From Liolophura sinensis (lineage: Eukaryota; Mollusca; Polyplacophora; Chitonida; Chitonidae), in the NCBI RefSeq assembly GCF_032854445.1, contig NC_088301.1, positions 45,441,116 to 45,505,115 of the forward strand: a stretch of DNA of 64,000 nt, given 5' to 3'. Shown here piece after piece: positions 34,369 to 44,202 of this stretch (the first letter of the stretch is position 1; the number at the start of each line of letters is the position of its first letter). Under the pieces are notes generated by a model, which saw only the letters and a program-made list of their open reading frames with translations, ran no database searches and was not told where the DNA came from. A program made the position numbers and the translations under genes.

Positions 34369-36153
34369 ATGGTGAATGGACATGTGATTCCCTTTACACC
34401 CATAGCTGTTGATTTCTGGAAGATTCGAAAGTCTCCCAGGGCAAAAGGTGTTTTTCCTGTCACACTGTCATGCCGACCACACCGAGGGCCTCTCTTCAAC
34501 CTGGAAAAAACCCATCTATTGCTCAGAGGTAACAGCAAAAATTGTGCAGCTGAAGTTAAATGTGGATGAAAAAATACTACGTCCTCTTGAACTGAATCGC
34601 GGCCATATCATAGGTCTGGATAGTGAAAGCTCTGAAACCATGAGTGTAATGCTCATAGATGCAAACCATTGTCCTGGGCAACTATGTTTGTTTTTCAAGG
34701 ATACTTTGGAAATATTCTCTACACTGGGGATTTTCGTTTCCATGTAGATATGCTAACGAAAACCCCACTTCTTGAATTAGGCATTGATACACTGTATTTG
34801 GATAATACTTACTGTTCTCCATCGTGTGAGTTCCCACCTAGGGAACAATGTGTAGAAAAAGTCTTAAATATTGTGAGAGAAAGTGCAGATGCTGACAGCA
34901 TAGTCATAGGCATTAGGTCTTTGGGTAAAGAAGAGCTCCTAGTTCAGATCGCACACTCAGTCAATGAATGGATTGGAGTGTCTCAAACTTTTTATGAAAC
35001 TGCTGAAGTTTTGAATCTCCCGGATGTTTTTAACACTAACATTTCAAATTGTCGTATAAAAACTCAACCCCTTCATATGATTTCAAGTAAGAATGTGAAA
35101 CAGTGGAATGAAACACACCAAACAGTGGTCATCCTACCGACAGCTCTTTATCATGGTATCCAAGGTATGCCCTTTTCCAACCTAGAGAATGTGCATATTG
35201 TGCCATATTCTGACCACAGCTCTTATACTGAACTAGTTGAGTTTGTTTCCAAGATAACTCCTAAAAGAATAATCCCCATTGTAAGTGGTAGATCAAGAGG
35301 TCTCATGGGAATGTCTGGTCAAGATCGTTCAGATATGAGTTGCTTTTCTCAGTACATGAAATCGGCCAAAATGCATTCTTTCTACATTCCTGCAAGTGTG
35401 AAATCTTTTATGTCCAGTGGTGGCTCTGCTCTCAAAACCTGTCGACAAAAAAGTGCGTTGCGCTTTCTGCGGTCGGCAAGGAAACAGGCTATGAAATCCA
35501 AGTTGGGAGTAAATTACATTGACTCTCCAGAGAAAACCAAGCCAGACCTAAACTCAGGTGTGGCACGACCATTAATTACCAGCGGTCATCAGGAAGTATT
35601 GGTGAACAAAAGAAAATGTGATGATTTGTCAGACAGTAAATGCAGGAACGAAATGGAAAATTGTCCCTCTTGTGATGGTCTTGAAGAGTTTGCACATGTA
35701 TCCCGAAAATGTAAAAAATGTGCTTTGGAGACAGATTTTGGTTATCCTAGAACTTTTGTCGAACAGATGGAAGAGCCTAACTTGGCATGTAATGATGAAA
35801 AAGGCCAAGTCACAGTGATTACATTAACAGTAGAAGACAGTGAGTCTGACCCAGAATGTGATCAAAGCAATGGTGTAGAAACCCGTGGAAAACAGGCAAA
35901 CACCTCTCAACTCCATGGTGACTCCACCGATGGAGAATCTTTTAACAACAGTGAGCAACTGGAACAGTTCTTTGAGAGTGTAGATAATCCATCTCCTGTT
36001 TCTTCAGCAATATCAAATGAATTAAATTATTCTGTAGAACCTGATTCTCTGCATTGTGGAAATAAGGCAGTAATGGGAAAACATTTATGTGAGGAATTCA
36101 ATGTAATACCATTACATAAAAAAAGACGACGGAAGTTGATGCATACTTATTAG
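34369..36153 (+). CDS. DCLRE1B: DCLRE1B / SNM1B / Apollo: MBL-beta-CASP 5' exonuclease (two compensating frame breaks)
   Basis: One coding exon, about 594 residues (human Apollo is 532), preceded by an acceptor at 34350. It opens MVNGHVIPFTPIAVDFWK like Apollo. It carries the metallo-beta-lactamase motifs HCHADH (34463-34480), DANHCPG and LYTGDFR, then LYLDNTYC and the beta-CASP motif SDHSSYTEL. Apollo trims 5' ends at leading-strand telomeres and acts in interstrand crosslink repair. Two single-base breaks occur: an apparent extra T in the T5 run 34451-34455, and an apparent missing G at 34676-34678. Between them the conserved protein is in the +1 frame. Outside them a single frame runs to the TAG at 36151. 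The C-terminus has EEFNVIP, resembling the TRF2-docking motif [YF]xLxP, and a basic KKRRRK. Two CxxC pairs lie near residues 432-452. Confidence 0.92.
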
Positions 36154-36411
36154 AAGAACGTAAGGCATGAATTGGTCCTTCATAAGTAATGTGGTCATAT
36201 TTATTTCAATGCTAATTAGCATAAGATTTTGAATTTTGATAAAGAATTTCATTAATGTAATACTTTGAAAAAAATGTGGAACAACATGTTGAGAGCCTGA
36301 AAGCTTTTTAAATTGTATGATGAACTGTAAGCTATGAAATCTCAGATACATGTACAACAAGTTTTCTGATATATTTGATTTTATGTAAAATGTGATTTTT
36401 ATGTAAAAGTT

Positions 36412-36417
36412 AATAAA
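36412..36417 (+). terminator. DCLRE1B: DCLRE1B poly(A) signal
   Basis: AATAAA lies 259 bp after the stop codon, in AT-rich 3' UTR. No closer canonical signal was seen. Confidence 0.6.
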
Positions 36418-36639
36418 TACAATACAGGTATGTTGAAAGTGTGAAAGATTTTTTAAAATTGTGTGATAAACAATAAGTTATCAAATACAAGTATTCTAAT
36501 TTGACTTCTTAGGTTAAAACATTCTTTATAAAGAACAGTACCGGTATATTCCTGTGTTCTTAAATAATGTGTTTATATATTTATGTTGTATATATTTGTG
36601 CAGACAAACCACACTTCATCTGCTCAAACTATGCACCTG

Positions 36640-36800
36640 TTTACTTTATTTATTTTATATTTATTTGATTGGAGTTTACTCTGTGCTCAAGAATATTTCA
36701 CTGAAACGATGGCGGTCAGCATGACAGTGAAAGGAAACCGGGCAAAGTCCAGGATAAATCTATATTGTCAACGATTCACAGGTTGCTAGCAGACCTTCCC
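36640..36800 (-). mobile_element. SINE, partial, minus orientation
   Basis: A (TTTAT)n tail at 36640-36665 is followed by TGATTGGAGTTTACTCTGTG, AGAATATTTCACTGAAACGA, GGAAACCGGGCAAAGTCC and GGTTGCTAGCAGACCTTCCC. The tRNA head is missing. It lies just 3' of DCLRE1B. Confidence 0.7.
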
Positions 36801-36852
36801 ACACACGACTAATGCACCAGAAAGCCCAGGATACAGGTTGTGTTTAGTGTCA

Positions 36853-36890
36853 TTTCGGCAGAGTGTCCCTGTTTAGACACTATGCCGAAA
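36853..36890. repeat. 15-bp inverted repeat (hairpin), 8-nt loop
   Basis: TTTCGGCAGAGTGTC at 36853-36867 pairs with GACACTATGCCGAAA at 36876-36890, with one mismatch in 15. The loop is 8 nt. Confidence 0.7.
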
Positions 36891-37035
36891 CAAAAAGATT
36901 TGAACCAGTCTCGATATAAGCAAAATGCAATATTATATGCAATAAAACAATACATTTACGGTCTTCAAAATGACGTAGGTTCAGCCCCATTCTCTGGTAA
37001 GGATTTCCCTGCTTTCGTTAAAGTTGATTAGGTGG

Positions 37036-38050
37036 CAATAAGCGGTTGACAATGGTCTTATATGTATAAGGGGTTGACCCTGGTCTCCTATATATAAATG
37101 GCTGACAGTAGCCTCCTATGTATAAGTGGTTGACAATGGCCTCCTATACATAAGTGGTTGATGATGGCCTCCTGTATATAAGTGGTTGACAATGGCCGCC
37201 TGTATTTAAGTGGTTGACAATGGTCTCCTATATATAAGTTGTTGACAGTGGCCTATATATAAGGGGTTGACAATGATCTAAATATATAAGTGGTTGACAA
37301 TTGCCTCATATATATGTGGTTGACAATGGTCTCCTTTATATAAGTGGTTGATAATGGCCTAAATATAAGTGGTAGACAATGGCCTCCTATACATAAGTGG
37401 TTGACAATGGTCTCCTATATATAAGTAGTTGACAATGGTCTCCTATACATAAGTGGTTGACAATGGCCTATATATAAGGGGTTGACAATGGTCTATATAT
37501 AAGTGGTTGACAATGGCATGATATATATGTGGTTGACAATGGCCTCATATATAAGTGGTTGGCAATGGTCTCCTATATATAAGTGGTTGACAATGGTCTC
37601 CTATATGTAAGTGGTTGACAATGGCCTTCTATATATAAGTGATTGACAATGGCCTATATATGTGGTTGGCCATGGTCTCCTTATATATAAGTGCATCACA
37701 CTTGTATCCTATATAGAAGTGGTTGACAAAGGTCTCCTATATATAAGTGGATGACAATGGTCTCCTACATATAAAAAGTTGACAGTGGTCTCCTATATAT
37801 ATGTGGTTGACAGTGACCTCCTATATATAAGTGATTGACAATGGCGTATATATGTGGTTGACAATGGTCTCCCTATATATAAGTGCATGACAGTTGTATC
37901 CTATATAGAAGTGGTTGACAATGGTCTCCTATATATAAGTGGTTGACAGTGGTCTCCTACATATAAAATGTTGACAGAGGTCTCCTATATATATGTGGTT
38001 GACAATGGCCTCCTATATATGTGCTTGAAAATGGTCTTTTATATATTTGG
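37036..38050. repeat. Minisatellite, ~28-bp unit, with a 192-bp higher-order repeat
   Basis: About 36 imperfect copies of a unit containing GTGGTTGACAATGGTCTCCT followed by ATATATAA. Some shortened units of about 23 bp lack the CTCC part. The last two 192-bp blocks (37629-37820 and 37821-38012) repeat the same ordered series of variants, including AGTGCAT and TACATATAAAA, so amplification also occurred in multi-unit steps. It has no coding potential. Confidence 0.9.
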
Positions 38051-41000
38051 TCTTACATGGAATTCCAGTCCCGATGAAAGCAGTTGAGATGTTGTGACTT
38101 CACAGAAAGAATGAACATTTTTAACCAGTATGTGTGACATCCGGTTGACATATTTACAACAATACTGCTTATGATTGGTCAATTTTGTATTCTTGATTTA
38201 CAGTTCGGAAAGATCTATGTCACATTATATTCAAGTGGTAGGCATGTTGATTTCACTTAGTGCTGCGCAATGCACTTAATGGGCCAGGTAACCTTGAAGG
38301 TATACAGTGATTAAATGTGTGGCCTATATCCCAAGTAGGTCCACCAGTTCAACTAAACCACACGGAACAATTACATGTATCACTAAAACAACAGCTTCGA
38401 CGGCAAACGCCATAAAGCCTCCTTTGAATAAAATGTCTGATAGACAAAAACCTTTCAGTGAACGACAAAGGTAGGGATTGCACGTCTGTAATTATACTGT
38501 GTAAATTTACCAGTCCTTGACTGGTGGGATCCTAATTACATCAGTGTGGAATGACCAATGAATGATAATGGAATGGTGTGAGGATTTTGCCGATTATACG
38601 GCATAGATTAACAGAAGAGTGGATGTCAGAGATGAAGGTAAATGTTCTAGCTCTCATATCTAGTATAGGTACATTAAAGCTGTTCGCTAAATCTTTAGAA
38701 TTGCGTGTATCATGACATGATATCAGACCTAGGACAACGATACGAGAAGTACAGCACACAAATGAGACTAGAAATTATCGCCTAGAAGTGAAATATAAAT
38801 ATTTTTTTAAAATTCTTCAAAATTATTCTATCAACTCTCCTTTAAAATATAAGCAGTTCTCAATAAAAAGACTAAGGAAAGAGTGTCTTGATCATTTGTT
38901 CGGGAAAAACAAACTTCTGAAGCTTTATTAAATAATTATTGAAAATCCTACATTTTGTTTTTTAGAGAAATAAAAGCATTTAAGACCCAAACAAGTTAGT
39001 TTTGTCATTCGAATCACCTTATTTTTCTGGATACAAGCACTGAGGATTAGTAGTGCGTAACTATTAAGTTTATTAGTTTTCGTATTCATCACGATTTAAA
39101 TTAATAAATAATCCCCAGTAGTTGCTAGTTTTACTTACACGTGATGTTGTACTGAACTTTTATTATTCTTTTGCTGTGATCGCTTTTTTTTGATGACGCG
39201 TCAAAAATTTATTCATTGTCCAATCCATATATTGATACGTATGTATGCTTGGGGCTATATAATTACGACGACGAGACATTTTATGTAGGTGTGTGTATAT
39301 ATACTCTGTCAGTGAAGTATAATGCTGAAGACATCAACAAGACACCCTACCCAGTCACATACTGACACCGGTCTAACATTTCAGTGCTGGCGGCCAATTA
39401 AGCGGCGCAGCAATATAGGCCCACCATTTTAAAAGTCATCCGTATTACCCGACCCGTGTTTGATCATCATCCAGTGGTCATAAATTGAATACATTTTAGC
39501 CCATACTTTCGAATACGTTTCCATGCAATAGTTAACAGTTGTGGAGAAAATCTTAATAATAAAAAAGTAATAGTACTTGTACATGAATGGATCTGAATGA
39601 GTCTGACTTTTATTCACACTATCACAAGTCTGCATTAATTCCCACGCTGTCATTTTCAGGCTAGGTCGACAGCTGCAAGATGCAGGCCTCCTTTAATTAT
39701 TGTTTTTGTAATTTTTTGAGACGGACCCAGCACGACCTTCCTTCACCCATAAACGCCGTAAGAAGGGAATGCTCTCATGATGATGCTCTCAAGAAGTCTG
39801 AATTCGCGTTTCCGACTGGATAAAAAAATTTATAATCGTGGAATAGATATTTCCCGCAATGTTACCTGCCCAGCCGTGGAGAGATTCTTAAAAGGGTGCT
39901 TTGTAGTAGTGAAGCTATCACCAATTATGTTAATGCAAATGACGGAAGGATTTGCATATCTATATATCTGTACAGCCAAGTAATACTGTGACATATTCAG
40001 TCATTTGAAAGTGGTCGACTACATACCGTGTAGATATATGGACATATATGAAAAAACGTTCATGAATTCACTGGTCAGTTGCGCATGTGTATACATAATG
40101 TACAAGATAAGTCTAGCGTTAATGGCATACAGCTAGTATTTTGAGAGGAAATAACTGAGTAGCGCGTAGTTCGTTCATTCACATATACATATTGTACAAT
40201 ATACACAGTTTAAGACATACAGTATTTGAGAGGAAAATACATGTAATTGTGTCATACACACTAAGGTTGTAATTTTGGAAAGACTACATCCGTCCGAAAT
40301 ACTTAATTAGCTGTAAAGATACAGGCCACAATTTGTCTGTTGAGCGCTATATGGCCGGCGAACAACAGGATATAGATATGTAGCTCCAATGAAGCTCACC
40401 GAATAAGTGCCAAGTGTATATATGACTGTGTCTTTAGTATTTTAATGAATGAATAAATGTGGATGTATTGTTTCAATTATTTTGTGATGATGGCTATTAT
40501 GGGAATGTTAATTTCTTTGTACACGTGTTTTCAGTAGGTCTAATATGCATATGAGAAAATTATATCGCGCGTCTGTGGCTTTAAACCATTAATAGAAAGC
40601 TGTTGTAAATAAGCTTAAGGTGGTAAATCCGCATGAAAATATTATAACGCTTTTGTCGTTATGAGAAACAGTGTATGATATATAGTTTTGTAGCTATTCC
40701 ATGTGAAATCTGATATTTATTTTTCATCCAGTGATGGAACAAGATAATATTAATTTCTGTAGTTCTTCTTTAATTAGCCAATGGTTATGAACACCTCGGT
40801 TTCCTACACCAATTGTAGGCCCTATAAGTGGAAATACTTCTCTAGGTTATTAAGCAACAGTTGTCTGTTTTAAATAATGATGAGAATACCAAAGTTTTCA
40901 GCGATATTTTTTGTTTTCTTGTGATGTCACCAGTTTTACGGCTTCTGGCCATTTGGCAAGATGATATCTGCATGCATATTATCAATCTATGATAAAATCA

Positions 41001-41150
41001 TACAAGATCATGTCTCTATTTTCAGTGACACGAATGCTCCACAAGGATTGTTTTGGGTTTTTTTCAGTGTGATTTCATGGCAGAAAATTTTTAGTGTTTG
41101 ATTTTTCATTTTATATTCAAGCGTACGGTAAGCAAGTTTAAAAATGAAAC
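38051..41150. other. Gene-poor DNA, no feature recognised
   Basis: AT-rich sequence with short random frames only. I found no exon with paired splice sites, no RNA gene and no inverted-repeat element. Confidence 0.4.
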
Positions 41151-41272
41151 ATGGTCCTCGGTTTACCCCGGGCTGTGTCCGTTTTCCTCCCTCCGTAATA
41201 CCTGCCGCCGTCGAATGTAACTGAAATATTCCTGAGTACGGCTCACACCACCAATCAAATAAATAAATAAAA
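41150..41272 (+). mobile_element. SINE 3' half, plus orientation
   Basis: CCTCGGTTTACCCCGGGC, TCCGTTTTCCTCCCTCCGTA, GAAATATTCCTGAGTACGGC and an AAATAAATAAATAAA tail at 41256-41271 are in the family order. The tRNA head is lost. Confidence 0.7.
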
Positions 41273-41726
41273 TGGAATAGCCTGTATACCAAGCAACAAC
41301 ATATGCAGATTGCTTCTAAATACCTTGTGCACCCTTAACATAACTGTAATGTATACAAACATGAATAATTCGGGCAAATAGTAGGTTTAATTAAGAGCAT
41401 ACGCGTTAGAGCAAGAGAGCAAAACTAGCAGTGCGTGACTGTTGTCCCATTCGTGACATCAGAATCCTTCAAGTATGTAGGCCTATATACCATGCATTTT
41501 TGGCAGGTGTATGTTGCTTGCCTTTTTTCTCTCATTCGTACTTCTCGATGCACCGACTGATAGTAAACCTTTCCTACCCATTGTAATTCTTACCTCTAAA
41601 TTATGAAATCTACTGATCATTCCTGACTTTGCAATGTCATAATTTAAACAAAATGGCAACATAATAATCGTGTTTTGCCAAGAAACTGGTTAAAAAGGGT
41701 AGGTATAAAACCGTGCTGCTCATATA

Positions 41727-41815
41727 TATGATTTATTTACTTGATTTGTGTTTTGTCGTATTCAAGAATATTTCACTTATAAGAAGGTGGGAGGAAAATG
41801 GGCGGTGCTCATTTA
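41727..41815 (-). mobile_element. SINE fragment, minus orientation
   Basis: Begins at the tail side with GATTTATTTACTTGATTTGT, then TCAAGAATATTTCACTTATA and GGTGGGAGGAAAATGGGC. Only the 3' third of the family remains. Confidence 0.6.
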
Positions 41816-43830
41816 GACGCAAGCAGGTGCTGGTTGGCACATATAATTTAATGCCATCATCTTTACTCGAGCATAAGCAAAGACGTGTGGCAGTTAATTC
41901 CAAAGTCAACGTAATTATTTTTGGAGTGAATGGCTAGCTGAATCTCTTTCACTGCTGATCGGAAGCTGTATGAATGAATATTGACATATTTTGAAAATGG
42001 CCGTTTGTTATGGCAATTGTGGTGGTTTTTGCATAGTTTATTATTTACTGTCACTTCTTCAGAGCCACCGAGTTAATAAGACATTCCCTAACATTAGTAC
42101 CCACATACGCCATCATCAACAACAACGCAGTGTTTCCCTATAGATAAATATAGACAAATAGGTCGTCTCTCTGTGAATTCCGGAGACTTACATGTGTACA
42201 GTTAATGCACTTTCTTTCAATGGTTTGATTGTCAGGCCATGTGCTTTAACACTTAGACGGATCATTGGTTCATTTTTTTTTCTAATCGTGACTGTATACT
42301 GGCTACATTTCTATTTAAGTCTGTATACAGGATACACTGTAAAAGTGATCTCTGAATGGAGAACTATACAGGTTCAGTACACAAACATTAACTAGCTCTT
42401 CCAATTCTTCCTAAAGGTAGGCCTATGCGTAACATGCTCTATACATGTATGCCAATGTACCATACACAGAACTGAAGCACATCTGGTAGATTAGGTTGTA
42501 GGCCTATAAGGATGTCTACGAGGAATTCTTACCGTTCTGTTTACGATACCACAAAGAGATGGTGGGGCTTCTGATATGTACATGTAACAAGCGTCATAGC
42601 GAACGACCTGTGGCAATATAAGCGACAGCTTTTACCGAAGCTCTATATATCGCAATCCAGCAAGCGGATGTAGTTAACTGGAGATCCACGTTTAAATCCA
42701 GACTGCCGCCATGCACATTGACTATATATTCATATTGTTCATGTTGGTATACATTCATGCATGCATGCATAGATTTAAAAAATAAAATGGTTATTTACCG
42801 CATAGGATAAGTCGACAATGCGTGTTAGTAATCAAATATCACGCTTTTAAACCAGGCAATATCGCGGTATCGTGCAAGCAGTTTGAAATAAAAGTTCACA
42901 AATCCAGAAAACATTTGACCTGCTTCAGTGTTGTATGTTCGCAACAAGTGTATACCATAAAACTTTTTTCAAAAAAGAAAAAAAATCAGTTAATGAAAAA
43001 TAAACACATGCTTTACTTTGGATTACTGTGATATTGAGAAATGTTGTATTGTCAAATTTTACATTAAAACCTGCTCTGATCATCTTTAGACTATTATCCC
43101 ATGCAAGTAGACTGCAAAATTTGTACCATTCCAGGATCTTCTATGATGACAATCTTCATGTTGACATTAAACGGTTGTATTAATTTTTTGTTCATTGTCT
43201 CGTAAGTAAAAAAGAAGCAGTCCTTTTGTTTAAAAACTGACAGATGCGTGTGTGATCAGCGAAGCATGTCGAACGATCGTGTGCATGATACCTGACGTCA
43301 TACAGTGATATGTTCAGATGTAAATCACAAAGTAAGTGTGTGTCTGAAATTTTGCACGTTTTTAAACGTTGTATGGATTCTAATAGCACACAATACTGTT
43401 TTGAAATACTAGATAGCTGTGTTCAGTTTTTACAATGGCGTTATATACAATGTAGTAAGACATCAAGCACATCTTGCAAACAGATGATAGCATTTACAGG
43501 TGTACTGGTAAAAATCTTTAAGTTAACTTTCAAACAAAGACTTGACTGATTCCGTCGGAGAAAAATTTCAACAATGTAACTATTTTTAGAAATTGCTGAA
43601 AAAGCGGTGAGCAAATTCTCTACCGTTTTATCTGAGTTACAAAAGAGAGTTTTTAGGTACGATACACTGACAGTATCTATAATGAAAAGCATTCACCTGG
43701 GGAGCCAGGAGGGACCATTTCCTCTCTAAAAGTCGATATCATCTGACTAGATCATTTTGTCCAACAGAAGGGAATAATTGATAATTTATTCCGAAAACCG
43801 AGCAATAATTATCCCAGGTGTGGACTTCTG
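41816..43830. other. Gene-poor DNA upstream of the candidate exon at 44.1 kb
   Basis: No supported exon. Contains a short (GCAT)n run (ATGCATGCATGCAT, near 42756-42769) and several copies of the word GTAGGCCTAT. Otherwise unremarkable. Confidence 0.35.
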
Positions 43831-43831
43831 A

Positions 43832-43935
43832 TGCGCATGCGCATGTGAAAGATAAGAGCATAAACACAGTGATTTTTGTGCGTTAGGCCAGCGCGCTTTG
43901 AGTCGTGTTCGGTGAAAGGTGTGAGTGTATATATA
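43832..43935 (+). promoter_or_regulatory. NRF1 palindrome and TATA box upstream of a candidate first exon
   Basis: TGCGCATGCGCA (43832-43843) is a perfect NRF1 palindrome. TATATATAGG begins at 43928. The segment between is GC-rich for this window (GGCCAGCGCGCTTTGAGTCG). The order NRF1 site, TATA box, then an ATG with a signal-peptide frame 174 bp further on is consistent with a real promoter. Confidence 0.45.
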
Positions 43936-44108
43936 GGAACAATATGTACTGTTTTACCTACTGGTATGAAGTGAATGCTTAGTACAGGTTAATAACTTCT
44001 TCGTTTTGACTGGACTTGTACAACTCAAAGGAAAAGTGACTTTTGTGAGTTTGGAGATTCGTGCTCCACCTGTTGAGTTCGAACCCTGAACTGGATCTCT
44101 GTTGGATT

Positions 44109-44202
44109 ATGGTTACAACAGACAAAATGATGCCACGGCGATGGGTCACAGAGGTCGTCTTCATCGGTGTTTGTTTGAGTGCCATGGCACTGTGGGACAC
44201 AG
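44109..44202 (+). CDS. Candidate first coding exon encoding a signal peptide / signal anchor
   Basis: ATG at 44109 reads MVTTDKMMPRRWVTEVV, then FIGVCLSAMALWDT, and ends at a strong donor (ACAG/GTGAGA) in phase 1. Basic residues before a ~13-residue hydrophobic core, followed by a small-residue region, look like a secretory signal. I do not recognise the protein and could not find exon 2; it may lie beyond a long intron that holds the repeats downstream. The call rests on the promoter context, the donor and the signal-like N-terminus. Confidence 0.35.

Noticed and set aside
37036..38050. CRISPR-like array
   Set aside because: Units are contiguous with no unique spacers, and the DNA is eukaryotic. 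It is a minisatellite.
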